Position numbers and translations under genes: made by a program. A DNA stretch of 64,000 bases from Heloderma charlesbogerti (Eukaryota; Chordata; Lepidosauria; Squamata; Helodermatidae). Under the pieces are notes generated by a model. The model saw only the letters and a list, made by a program, of their open reading frames with translations. It was not told where the DNA came from and made no database searches. Position 1 is the first letter of the stretch, and each line of letters starts with the position of its first letter. The DNA is taken from assembly GCA_026122225.1 (NCBI GenBank), contig JANEZZ010001953.1, positions 496,001 to 560,000 on the forward strand, written 5' to 3'. Of this stretch, positions 21,925 to 32,685 are shown piece by piece.

Positions 21925-22085
21925 GACTTCTTTTATTTATTTATTACGTTTATATCCCACCTTTCTTCCATCATGGAACTCAATGGGCTACATGTGGCTC
22001 CCAGGTGGTCTCCCCTCCAGGCACTGACCAGACCCAGACCTGCTTAGCTTCAGCAAGGTGGCTGCCTCATGAGCCTTCAGGCTAT
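21925..22085 (-). repeat. 5S-rRNA-derived SINE
   Basis: Read on the minus strand, GAAGCTAAGCAGGTCTGGG, then CTGGTCAGTGCCTGGA, then GGGAGACCACCTGGGAG follow the order of vertebrate 5S rRNA (GAAGCTAAGCAGGGTCGGG, CTGGTTAGTACTTGGATGGGAGACC). After it comes a unique body and a GATATAAACGTAATAAATAAA tail, like LINE-mobilised SINEs. This is a fragment of the internal Pol III promoter region, not a functional 5S gene. Confidence 0.65.
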
Positions 22086-22496
22086 GCCCTGGAACCTTTT
22101 GAATGGGCCAACTTTGTAGAACACCTTACTTCCCAAAGCTGACATCTGATTCTGGCATCTGTCACTCTCAACTCCTCTCTCCCCATAAGATCTTATATTC
22201 CCACAGGTGGAGAAAATTTTGTTTGGCTTTGAACTAATGGATTAATTGGCATCTGGACAGATTCTTCTCTTCCCCTGTCTCCCTGCTCTATCTCCTAAAA
22301 CCGTAGTCACTTCCACACTGCTTTGTTCTCTTCCTCATCAGACTCTGAGTCGGTTCTTATGCTCTGTCAAGATGCTTCTGCAAAAGTGCTGAGCCCAACC
22401 CTTACACCTTATTCATCTGTAGCCTGCCTTCGCCCTGCCCCCACCCCCAATCATGAGTTTTGGCAATCCAAATATAGAATGACCACCCCAGGGAAG

Positions 22497-22536
22497 TTTG
22501 CCTGGCACCAAACGTGACCTTTTGGTGCCAGGCAAA
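22497..22536. repeat. Perfect 16-bp stem hairpin
   Basis: TTTGCCTGGCACCAAA (22497-22512) and TTTGGTGCCAGGCAAA (22521-22536) are exact reverse complements around the 8-nt loop CGTGACCT. A short outer extension GAAG/CTTC pairs after a two-base bulge. The flanks look like decayed repeat. Confidence 0.9.
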
Positions 22537-22659
22537 GACTTCTTTATTTCCCATTTTCTGGAATGTCGTTTCCCATTTCTGTAATCATCCAAGGCCCCCC
22601 TCCAGGTGCCAAATGAGGTGAGGTGGGTGGCTGCAAAGGAGGGGGCGTTGGATGGGGCC

Positions 22660-22740
22660 ACATAAATGGGACCAGGGGACCACATAAATGGCCAGGGCAG
22701 GCCACATACAGCCTGCGAGCTGCATGTTACCCATTTCTGC
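22660..22740. repeat. Fragment of a hAT-type palindromic MITE
   Basis: ACATAAATGG occurs twice and is followed by CAGGCCACATACAGCC and CTGCGAGCTGCATG, resembling the GGCCGCATGTGGCC arm at 18850. Weak. Confidence 0.35.
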
Positions 22741-24590
22741 CTTCTGAAGAAGTATCCGAAGAAGAGATCTGATCTTAGCAATGGACATTTTGTCATGGTT
22801 TTGTATTTTGCTGTCATTTTGTTATCTGTATGTTCTTATAATAACTTTCTTTGTTTAAAAGGGTACCTTTCCCACCCTCCCCAAAACTTTCCCTGCTGTG
22901 CTATATAGACTTGAGGACTGAGTGCTTTGCTATACAACAAAGGAGCAGGGGAGAAAGGTTTCTAGAGTGTTGGAAAGGAAAAGAGTGTTCCTTTTCTTTT
23001 TCCAGTTTCAGAAACCTCCCTGTACTGCACAGGTAATTAAAGCACACATGCATATGCATGAAAATGTAAAAACCATATTCTATTGGAAAAGAAATCAAAA
23101 TAATGTATAAATAATTCATGACTTAGGAGACATTTAATTTTATCAACCACAGAGATCACGTCATAATTGGAAGCAACGTTACAACAAGGCTTCCTAATGA
23201 TTCATTTTGGGATAAAAGAAGAGGAAAGGAAGGCAAACTATGCAACAGAAAGCAGAAAAAAAAAATCTCAGAGTGCCTAATTTTATTCGAGCCCAACTCA
23301 TTTCAGAAAGGTATCTTTCCTTCTTCTGGGGCTAATCTAGAAAAAAATACATAATCTATAAACAAATACATTGATATTGTCACTTGAAAAAACTTTTTAA
23401 ATGCTTTAAGCACAAAAGACATTTCTTTTATAAAACAATCTTATCCATTAAACTTCTAAAAATGGGAAACTAAAACTTACTTCATTCCTATCACAGAAAA
23501 ACGTTCTCCATTACATTTCTTGAGTGACCTTTGGATTTGACTTAAGTATAACTTATTGCAAGGGAAGTAGTATTGCATGTGGCGAAATGCTGAATGTTGT
23601 AGAATTCATTGTGTAGAACTCCACCAGATTACTGGATGTCTGTTCCTTATTTGTGTGTTTGCAATAAACGCAGTGGCCACAAGGATGATATCCCTGAGGT
23701 CTCGGCTCCCCAGAGAGCAGGCCACATGAACTTTAGTGGATTTGAAACTAGAATTGCTATGAACTAGCCAAATACTTGAGATGTATTGGTTTTCTAAAAA
23801 CTCATTAGAGGCTTACTATTTTAATCAAGAGTGTCTTCTACCAGATGTCAGTATTTATGAATGCTGTTGAGTAATTTGTTAGCTATGCTATCATAGGGCA
23901 AACTGCAGACTACACTGTTATTACATTTTGGATCTTGGGCCGTTGGAAGATCCTCACTCTTATGGCAATCCCGTCTTTTAGCCTTCTTTGTGACCAGCTG
24001 ACTGTATCATCTGTCATGTAATTGGTTTTGCAGAAGGCCAGTTTCTCATTAAAAATAACAAGAGAGAGAAACAATCTTAAAAATTCATATGGCAGGTTGT
24101 GCCTCATATGTTTTGGATGGGAACTTGTCTAAAGAAACATACATTTTTTTCTGTGGGTTTTTTGTACACTGATGTATGTACATTTGCTCAGCCTTTTGTT
24201 ATTGTAATACACAGAAAATAAATCTTTTTCTTGTCACTGGGGCCTCAAATTGTATGTATACATCATGGGCATTAATCCATGTAAAAAAAGCTTGAAACTC
24301 AATCCCTCAAATAATACAAATATTGTCTATATATCTCTAACAAATTATTAACTCAGAGGACCAAGAATTTATATCACCAAATACATTTTTAGTTTTGAAA
24401 TCTCCCATCTAAAGATTAGCCAGCTCTGAAGCCATAGCTCATCTTATGGCTACTCCCTTTATTCTGTCAATAAAATTGGTTGTTAAACATAAAGTAATGT
24501 TTACATCAAGACATTTCTTCCAAAGGCATTATAAAAAATTGTGAATGTGTGGGACAAACTCTTTTAGTCCATTTCTCAAGCATACGTTCT
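22741..24590. other. Unannotated AT-rich 5' flank of the chemokine locus
   Basis: No coding exon recognised on either strand, and specifically no second CXC chemokine exon. It contains a promoter-like block at 23179-23210, listed separately. Confidence 0.4.
23179..23210 (+). promoter_or_regulatory. Second copy of the chemokine AP-1 promoter block
   Basis: The block ACAACAAGGCTTCCTAATG then ATTCATTTTGG matches ACCACAAGATTTCCTAATG then ACTCATTTGG at 25589-25618 with about four mismatches and one extra T. An upstream ACCACAG is also shared. The AP-1 core is altered to TGATTCA. No kB or TATA motif follows at the expected spacing, so this could be a relic promoter or a distal enhancer. Confidence 0.55.
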
Positions 24591-24599
24591 GTGACTGAT

Positions 24600-24760
24600 A
24601 ACGCTTAAACTTGTGGAATGCTGGGATATGGAGCAGCCTTCTAAACCCAGGGTCCTCCAGGTCATTCCAGGATTCCTGTCCATTGGCCATGCTGGCTGGG
24701 GATGGTGGGAGTTGAAGTCCACTACATCTGGAGGGCACCAGGTTGGGCAAGGCTGACACC
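24600..24760. repeat. Palindromic hAT-type MITE
   Basis: The left arm GCAGCCTTCTAAACCCAGGG.TCCTCCAGG mirrors the right arm CTGGAGGGCACCAGGTTGGG.AAGGCTG. The centre has GGCCATGCTGGCTGGGGATGG and TGGGAGTTGAAGTCC. Same family as 34240-34340. Confidence 0.7.
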
Positions 24761-25606
24761 GAGACTTCACAACAATGGCTGCTCACATAACACCATCACC
24801 TTTTATAGTTTTATCAGAGAATAAAACATGGTGCTGCTTATGTTTGAGGCCATATCTGGAACAAAGGGTTTAACAAATGAATCTACATATTGGGATAGAT
24901 TTTTCTAGGGCTGAATTGTTTCCCAACAGTATGGGGCAACCCGAAGGCTGACATGTTTCTTTGTGAATTATAGGAAGTATATAGAAAAGAGAGCTCCTAA
25001 GGTTCACATTTTGTAAAAAAAAATAAAAATAATGTTCTAATGGAGAAGTATATCCCATTAGCAGGGTCTCTTCCAGAAGGGCACTTGTGGTAATTATTAA
25101 CTTCTTGGTGTGGTCTGCTAGACAAAGAGTATAACATAAAGTACATGAAGTTGTCTGAAACCTTCCGCCTCATAATCCTCTCTATTTTGTATAACTATCG
25201 CCCTTCTTTTGTCTGTTTCTTTAATAAAGGTGGAAGATTGTCTGAAGATATATTTCCAAGGGCAAGAAGTTCTTGTCAGGATAAATTGAACCATGGCCAG
25301 TATGAACATTTCTCTATTTTTTTTCAGGTAAATCTTGTGGCATTTTCCTTTGAAATACTGCAATAGAAGGTTCAGTTGGTCCTGGAGGCACTCATGGTGA
25401 TGGGGGAGGTAGGGGGTTGCTTTCTATGCTCAGAGAGAGTTCAGAGATCTGTAGGATATAACGCAACAGACTCCCCTTTGGAAATGCAGCAGAAATTATA
25501 TTCAATTGATTATGAAGACAAAATATTTAGAAACAATTCACCAATTAGGAGGTGTTGAATTGCCATGGGAGGGACCACAGCGTAATTTTACCACAAGATT
25601 TCCTAA

Positions 25607-25695
25607 TGACTCATTTGGTAATAGTATCTTGCCTGTTCTGGGAATTTCCTGTGACATGGCACTTCAGGGCAAGTGAGAGCCAAGACAGTATTTAA
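25607..25695 (+). promoter_or_regulatory. CXCL8-type promoter: AP-1, NF-kB, TATA-like
   Basis: TGACTCA (25607-25613) is a consensus AP-1 site. GGGAATTTCC (25640-25649) is a consensus kB site, and its context GGAATTTCCTGTGACAT closely resembles the mammalian IL8 promoter (GGAATTTCCTCTGACAT). TATTTAA (25689-25695) sits at TATA position, about 110 bp before the ATG. This order and spacing is the known inducible IL8 core, where AP-1 and NF-kB cooperate after TNF, IL-1 or Toll-like receptor signalling. The C/EBP site between AP-1 and kB is not obvious here. Confidence 0.85.
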
Positions 25696-25800
25696 GCCAG
25701 AGGGTTTGTACTTGAAGCTCAGTCAAACACAAACCTTCTCAGGCAAACAAGCATCCTGCCTTTCAGGACCTCAGCCAAGAAAGACATTCTTTGCCTCACC

Positions 25801-27725
25801 ATGAATACCACCGTCGTTGCTGCAGTTCTGGCTCTTTTCCTCGTCTCTGCAACTCTGACAGAAGGTAAGCAAACTCTCGATCCAAACTAGCATTTGTATT
25901 TCTATCCTGAAGACATTTCTGTAGAACTTTATTGAAGACTTTCACAGGGGAGCTCATTGCTTATAATGCACACCTTTCCAGCTGTGCTGTAGAATGCTAT
26001 AAAAATAGAGCTTCAAAAGGCTGCTGACCCCTTGTGGAAAACATACAGAAATGTTTTTCATATTTCATATCTCCGTCTTGGGGTCATTGTCGTTTTTACT
26101 TCTTCAGTATAGTTTACTAAATAAATTTGTGGAGGATAGGACTATCAACAGCTATTAGAAATGATAGGTAAATGGAACCTCCAGGTTCTGAGGCAATATA
26201 CCTCTATTGGATGTTGGGGACTAGATGGGCCTTTAGCCTGGAAGGCAATTCTTATTTATCTTATTTTTACTTGTTTTCCCAAAATCAAAATTCTATTGAT
26301 CACGCTAGGTTAGTCTACTAATTACAATTAACCTTACTCATACAGAGATGTGTAGCAGAGAAGACAGCACTGGTAGGAATAGCTGAGCTGACGCTAATGA
26401 CTTCAAGTCCGTAAAGACAGGAAGTGCTTTCCTCGCTTAATGGCACTGAATCAGGCTGAAAGAAAGGGACCATGTTAAAGTGATGCTTTTGGAAAATAGT
26501 TTCTAACCAGTTTTTTAAAGCAAAAAGATTTTGTAGGGAGAGTTACTCTGTTTGACCAATTTCTATTCCTCTGTTCCTTCATAGGTGTCTCATTGGCCCG
26601 GATAGGGAGTGAACTCCGATGCCAATGTCCAAGTACCCATTCTGGATTTATCCCACCCAAAAACATCAAGGATGTCAAGTTGACCCAAAGTGGCCCCCAC
26701 TGCAAGAATGTTGAAGTCATGTAAGTGCACTTTTAACATCTCCGAGTGCATCTTGACACAAACGAGTGCATTTAGGGCACAATTAACTTAGGATGTTCTG
26801 CTGCACAGCCCCCATTGAAAAGAATGGGACACTTTTGTGCATCCCCCATGTATTTCAAACTGGGGCTTCTGTAGGAGAATTTCCCAGTGGATTCTACATT
26901 TTGGGCTTTCACCCTGCTCCCTGCAATTTAAAAGTTGTTTGTTTATGACGATGATTTCCCCATCAGCTACTTATAACCAAATACCTAGATGTCATGAGGT
27001 AGCAACATTCTGCAAAGCAGATGACTGACCTCTTCGTTTTCTTTTATTGCAGTGCAACTCTTAAGGATGGCAAAGAAGTATGCTTGGATCCCTCAGCAAG
27101 ATGGGTGAAGGTGATCATCGGGGCCATGCTGAATAAGTAAGCTGTCATTCTCTTCCCATTTTAAAAGCTTAACCCAGTGCAATCGTTTGTATATTTGCTC
27201 AGAAGTAAGTCCGATTGACTTCAGTGGGGCATGATTGTGGCTTAAATCTTCTTCTTAACAAGGCTCGTGAAAGAGAATTTCCTGGTGGATCTGATCCTCC
27301 CTTTCTCTTCCCACTTCGGTCATGCCCCAAATCCACCACTCTTGCCTCTGCACCTGACAAAAATTTATAAAGCTGGGGAATCATAACGATGTTCCAACTG
27401 CTGTCAAAACAAAGCAGGGAACATTTCACGGAACTGGCCACGGAGAAGCCACCATGGCACAATGGGCTAAAGAACCAGTTTCGATGTTTCTGAAACTGGG
27501 CGTGCCTGAACAGTGAGTGACTAGGCAACACCAGTGAACATGGCTCTTTGTCTCAGGGTTTCCCTCCATTAACTGAATCAGACCTTTAATGATACTGAGC
27601 ATTTGTAAAACCGTATCATTTTTTTCAACTGATGTAATTCTGGGCCCTTCTACTGACTTGTATGTAACCTCTTCTTGCCTTTCCTTTATTCTAGGGCTCA
27701 AGCCAATACTGGATCACAGCTCTAA
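25801..27725 (+). CDS. CXCL8: ELR+ CXC chemokine, interleukin-8 type (4 exons)
   Basis: This is a secreted chemoattractant expected to act on CXCR1/CXCR2-type receptors to recruit heterophils/neutrophils. Coding exons: 25801-25864, 26585-26720, 27053-27136 and 27695-27725, all with GT-AG introns. The sizes 64, 136 and 84 for exons 1-3 and the phases fit the classic IL8 gene. The product is 104 residues; human is 99. Residues 1-22 form a signal peptide (hydrophobic [12 protein letters not shown]). ELR at 31-33 is directly followed by CQC (Cys34, Cys36); Cys61 and Cys77 complete the two disulfides (GPHC, EVCLDP). A C-terminal helix begins after Trp84, and exon 4 adds a short tail ending GSQL. 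The start is the only in-frame ATG before the signal sequence. Orthology to CXCL8 rather than a CXCL1-like paralogue rests on promoter and sequence likeness and needs synteny. Confidence 0.93.
27177..27245. repeat. Short squamate-type MITE in chemokine intron 3
   Basis: GTGCAATCGTTTGTATATTT, GCTCAGAAGTAAGTCCGATT and GACTTCAGTGGGGC match the family in order. The insertion lies about 40 bp past the exon 3 donor and does not disturb the splice site. Confidence 0.7.
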
Positions 27726-28690
27726 GGAAAACTTCAGAGTCTCTCACCTTTTCCTGCGTCGAGCGAAACTGAGCCATGTCAATCAAGCATACTTTTTGAG
27801 AAGATACTCTATATTTTTATATATCTATAACCAGGAATACATATTTTTCTTATTCATATATTTATTTTTACAACTGCTCTGATAGAAAGCCTTTATAAAG
27901 ATATTTAACATATGCATAAAAGAAATACCATACACTGGAAGCACAAAGGTGAGAAGGGAAATGATATGAAGGAGATCTGAAAAGCAGCAGAACACCTTGC
28001 TAAACGCAACTGAAATGACACCAAGCCTACTATTATAGTAAAGCAAATTGGCAACAGATCCTGCTGCCCTGGGGCACAGGCAAACAAATACAGTTGCATC
28101 AAGAGTACTGTGAATCACAGCTAGCCTCAGGCTACCGATTGCAAGCCAGTGCTGGTGAGAGTACCAGCCCCAGCTTCAGGAGAGTCAGGTTCAAATCCCC
28201 ATTCAGCCATGAAATTCACTAAATGACCTTGCACCAGCATTATCTGCCAGCCTAACCTACCTCATAGGGTTGTTGTCTGGTTGTGGGGGAGAGAACTGTG
28301 CTGAGAACCAAAGGAAAGGCAAAGAGCCTCTCAGAAATGTACATTGTTTTCAATGCGAGTGTTTCTTACCTACTATTTCTAACTTACTATTTATTAATAT
28401 GGCCACAACTGAAATAGTATTTATTATACTAGAAACCTTCTGCATCTGACAGAATTTCTAAGTGGCCATATGTAATGTTGAGAGAAATATTTATTTAAAT
28501 GGATTGTCAAAAAAATAGCTTGAGCTTTCCCAACTTGAGAATTCCTTACATAGAAATTGCATTCTTATTTATGTATTTATTGAACAATAATGTTGAACAC
28601 TGTTTTTAAAAAAGTATTTGTGCAACTGATTAAATTATTTTAATGCTGAAATACAGATTTGCTTATCTTTTTTAATGTAGCAATTAAAAT
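27726..28690 (+). promoter_or_regulatory. AU-rich 3' UTR of the chemokine gene
   Basis: After the stop there are scattered ATTTA elements near 27860, 28390, 28425, 28490 and 28565-28585 (TTATTTATGTATTTATTG). ATTAAA poly-A signals lie at 28629-28634 and 28683-28688, so the UTR may be about 0.95 kb. AU-rich elements of this kind mark short-lived cytokine mRNAs, bound by TTP or HuR in mammals. A tRNA-derived SINE sits inside (28130-28330). The true poly-A site is inferred. Confidence 0.7.
28130..28330 (+). repeat. tRNA-derived SINE (reptile MIR-like)
   Basis: A box-B-like GGTTCAAATCCCC (28188-28200) is followed by ATTCAGCCATGAAATTCAC, GACCTTGCACCAG and CAGCCTAACCTACCTCATAG then GGTTGTTGT. This is the standard body of squamate tRNA SINEs. 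The A-box region upstream is degraded. Confidence 0.75.
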
Positions 28691-30184
28691 GGCCACAGGC
28701 ATGTTGCTTTACTTGCTTAATCTTTGCAGTCTATGCTGAGGGAGATCTCAGCAATAAGTGGGACATGAAGCAATATAGTCCCCCTGCACACACATCTTGT
28801 AAATGTAATGTGAGCATTTTGGCTTTGATAATACACGCAAGACCCCTAGAGCCTGAGCCCTGGGCATGGATGAAAAAGGGCAGCAGCTTCGGGGGGCTGA
28901 AGCCCCTGTGTAAAGGAGAAAGCACGTGGGTCTTTTCAGCTGAGGAAATGCAGATCAAGGGAGGGCATGGGAAAAGGTTGTGTTTTTTTTTAAATCCTCA
29001 GTGCAGAGAGAGTGTTTTGCATCCCGACTTCTCATACTAGAACTCTGATGGACAAGTGCCACATTAAATTTGGCTTTGCTGGCGTCTGGCCACTAGTGAG
29101 GAAAACCAGTGGGAAAGAGTGCCTTGGGAAGTGTATGAGGGAAACAGCCTGAGGGAAACAGCCTCTTGCCTGCCTGCCTGCCTGCGTCCTAAGGAACCCC
29201 AGGCAGAGAAGGAGTGGCAGCCACAGGGTGAGGATCCCCACAGCTGGATAAATTGGGGGCGGGATGGGGAAGCCCAGAGAGCCGCAAGGAGCAGCTACTG
29301 CTTAATCCTGTTGCGCCGGGAGGCAGAAAGTGAAGTCTCAGGCTTTTTTCTTAAAAGGGGGCACCGGGATAGAGGATTGTTGATTTAGTCCAGCCCCCTC
29401 TATGTCATGCTTCCTTGGTATCAGTTGGGCAGCTCCAGGTCCGGCGGCAGGGTGCTGCTGGCATAGCTGGTATGGGAGGGAGAGTGAGCCCTGGCAGGTC
29501 CCCGATTTTAAAAAGAGCTGCTGCTGACCTATGCCAGGGAGGGAAGGGAAGAGGCACGGCGATGGGGCTCAAGCTCCCAAGACGTCATTATGTGTCGGAA
29601 TCAGGCCTCTTCAAAAAGGCAGAAGAGGAGCACTAAAGGTGCTTGCAGAGGGCTCACTTCTTCTGTTCTCCCTCGGCTCCCTTTTTAAAAGCTGGAATTT
29701 CTGTGGTCTGGGAAAACATGGAATAGGCATTGGGAAAACACAGCAGGTCTGGGATTGGATGACATGACTGGGGCCATCTCTACACCAGCCTAAAATCCTG
29801 CTTTTAAAGTGGGGCTTTCTGCTTCCGTTTTAAATGCAGGATCACAACAACTTCCTTTTTCACCCATTTCCTTCCCCCCCTCCCCTTTCCCCCTCCTTCT
29901 CCCCATATCTGAGCCTTCTATTGCCTTTCATTGATCTTGCTCCTCTTCTTGTCGCTTTTCCTCTTTTCACGGAGGAAACTGAAGCGGAACACAACAGGGT
30001 AATTTGATAGCTCATTATCTGGGATCTATTTAAAAATGGAACAAAGGGCATTTGGTGCAGGAGATGCCCTGGAGGTTCACGACATCATCTAAAGGTCCCT
30101 CAAAGTTCCAAGAGAGAGCCATCTCAATCACAGCATAAAAGCTCCATGTGAAGAAAGCCCAGATGAATAGCAACTCTTTGTTCA
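28691..30184. other. Unannotated intergenic DNA downstream of the chemokine
   Basis: I recognise no exon. It includes a short (CCTG)n run at 29166-29185 and a pyrimidine-rich stretch at 29870-29900. Any second chemokine copy would be expected on this side or upstream, but none is visible. Confidence 0.4.
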
Positions 30185-31896
30185 TTCAGTACCCACCAAG
30201 TTCAATGACCGCACTATCATGGCTATCAGGGACATTCAGATCTTTCCTGTATAGTTCTTCTGTGTATTCTTTCCACCTCTTCTTAATCTCATCTGCTTCT
30301 GTTAGGACCCTGCCTTCTTTGTCCTTTATCATGCCCGTCTTTGCACAAAACGTTATCTTGAGATCTCCAATTTTCTTGAAAAGATCTCTAGTCTTTCCCA
30401 TTCTATTGTTTTCCTCGATTTCTTTGCATGGTTCATTTAAAAAGGCCTTCTTGTCTCTCCTTGCTATTCTCTGGAACTCTGCATTCAGTTGGATATATCT
30501 TCCCCTTTCTCCCTTGCTTTTTGCTGCCCTTCTTTCCTCAGCTACTTGTAAAGCCTCATCAGACAGCCACTTGGCTTTCTTGCATTTCTTTTTCTTTGGG
30601 ATGGATTTTGTTGCTGCCTCCTGAACAATGTTACGGACCTCTGTGCATAGTTCCTCAGGCACTCTGTCTATCAGGTCTAATCCCTTAAATCTATTCCTCA
30701 CCTCCACTGTATATTCATAAGGGATATGATTTAGGTCATACCTGAATGGCTTAGTGGTTTTCACTACGTTCTTCAATTTAAGCTGAAATTTTGCAACAAG
30801 AAGCTCATGATCTGAGCCACAGTCAGCTCCAGGTCTTGTTTTTACTGACTGTATAGAGCTTCTCCATCTTTGGCTGCAAAGGACATAATCAATCTGATTT
30901 CGATATTGACCCTCTGGTGATGTCCATGTGTAGTGTCGCCTCTTGTGCTGTTGGAAAAGAGTGTTTGCTATGATCAGCGTGTTCTCTTGGCAAAACTCTA
31001 TTAGCCTTTGTCCTGCTTCATTTTGTACACCAAGGCCATGCTTGCCTGTTATCCCGGTAATTTCTTAACTTTCTACTTTGGCATTCCAATCCCCTATGAT
31101 GAAAAGGACATCTTTTTTTGGTGTTAGTTCTAGAAGGTGTTGTAGGTCTTCATAGAACCGATCAACCTCAGCTTCTTCAGCCTCAGTGGTTGGGCAAAGA
31201 CTTGAATTACTGTGATATTGAATGGCTTGCCTTGGATTCGTACTGAGATCATTCTATCATTTTTGAGATTGTACCCTAGTACGGCTTTTCCTACCCTTTT
31301 ATTGACTATGAGTGCTACTCCATTTCTTCGAAGGGATTCTTGCCCACAGTAGGAGATATAATGGTCACCTGAATTAAATTCGCCCATGCTTGTCCATTTT
31401 AGTTGGCTGATTCCCAAGATGTCTATGTTCAATCTTGCCATCTCATGTTTGACCACCTCCAGCTTACCTTGATTCATTGATCTGACATTCCAGGTTCCTA
31501 AACAATATTGTTCTTTACAGCATCGCATTTTCTTTTCACCACCAGACACATCCACAGCTGAGTGTCCTTTCGGCTTTGGCCCAGCCGCTTCACTCTTTCT
31601 GGCGCTACTTGGAAATACCCTCTGCTCTTCCCCAGTAGCATATTGGACACCTTCCGACCTGAGGGGCTCATCTTCCGGCGTCATATCTTTTAGCCTTGTG
31701 ATACTTTCCATGGGGTTTTCTTGGCAAGAATACTGGAGTGGGTTGCCATTTCCTTCTCCAGTGGACCACATTTTGTCAGAACTCTCTGCCATGACCTGTC
31801 CGTCTTGGGTGGCCCTGCACGGCATAGCTTATGGCTTCACTGAGTTACGCAAGCCCCTTCGCCACAACAAGGCAGTGATCCATGAAGGGGATCATT
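30185..31896 (-). mobile_element. RTE/BovB LINE, 5' half only
   Basis: The minus strand begins with the BovB 5' sequence (CTTGTTGTGGCGAAGGGGC near 31860) and GAGAAGGAAATGGCAACCC with CCAGTATTCTTGCC (31720-31760), shared with ruminant BovB. The endonuclease follows (CLGTWNVRSMNQGKLEVVK, MARLNIDILGISQLKW, NGVALIVN). Further on, 30776-30186 encodes the linker (AKWLSDEALQVAEERRAAK, KKRWKEYTEELYRKD). Homology stops at about 30185, before the reverse transcriptase and 3' end. A stop at 31065 and frame changes make it inactive. LINEs usually lose the 5' end, so loss of the 3' end points to a later deletion or rearrangement. Confidence 0.9.
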
Positions 31897-32685
31897 CATT
31901 CGTTTACATGCATATTGGCTATTATCAGCATGGGGCAGAGCAGCACACTTGGCAGCCACTGGCGTGCGAGTGAAGCGTTTGGCCAGATGCACTGCTGGGT
32001 GTTTCATGGAGGACGCTCTTCTGGTTGTGACAGTATAGGATCCATGGTGGTCTAAAGCTGAGTTTAGCATGCACACCCCACACTTCCTTATTCATTTCTA
32101 CATGCGGTGACTGTGGCCCCAGCTTAGTATGCTTAGCAGTGTCTTGTGTCCAAAGAAATCCTTTGGCTGATCACAATGCTAGGGCATAGTGTAGAAGACA
32201 CTACCCTGGTGTTGTCAGGGTAGAAGACCTGTGGGTGCCTGAAGCTTGGCTTGGGCTGCACATCCTCTGCACCCACTTATTCATTCGTCATGTATTGGCA
32301 ATGACTGGCATGGGCACAGCATGCTACGCATCCTATGCCCAAAGAAAGTGTTGGACCAGATGCAATACCGGGGTGTCTTGTAGAGGACTACCCTCCTGGT
32401 TGTATCAGGGGATGACGTGGGGTGGCCAAAAGCTTACTGTGGGATGTCTTTCCACAGTTCCTCTTCATTTATGCCAGTGGTGGCCATTATTGGCATGGGG
32501 GCAGTATGCTTGACAGTGACTTGTGCCAAAACGAGCACTGGGCTGGCTATAGTGCTGGGGCGCCTTGTGGAAGACAGTTTCCAGGAGGTGTGGGTCTATG
32601 ACATGTGGTGGTCCAAAGCTTAATTTGGGGTTCATCACACCCTAGTTCCTTACGTGTGAATGTTTATCTGGGCTCATCATACAGG
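31897..32685. repeat. ~188-bp tandem repeat, about 4 diverged copies
   Basis: Recurring landmarks include TTATTCATTTCTACATG (32085), TTATTCATTCGTCATG (32279) and CTTCATTTATGCCAGTGG (32462). TCCATGGTGGTCTAAAGCT (32040) pairs with GTGGTGGTCCAAAGCTTA (32605), and GCTTAGCAGTGTCTTGTG (32130) with GCTTGACAGTGACTTGTG (32508). The spacing is about 185-190 bp. Copies are perhaps 70% alike. It starts exactly at the BovB 5' end. The length suits a satellite-type monomer; function unknown. Confidence 0.75.

Noticed and set aside
23390..25500. Eroded second chemokine gene downstream of the duplicated AP-1 block
   Set aside because: I found no signal peptide, CXC motif or GPHC-like exon on the plus strand at any plausible spacing.
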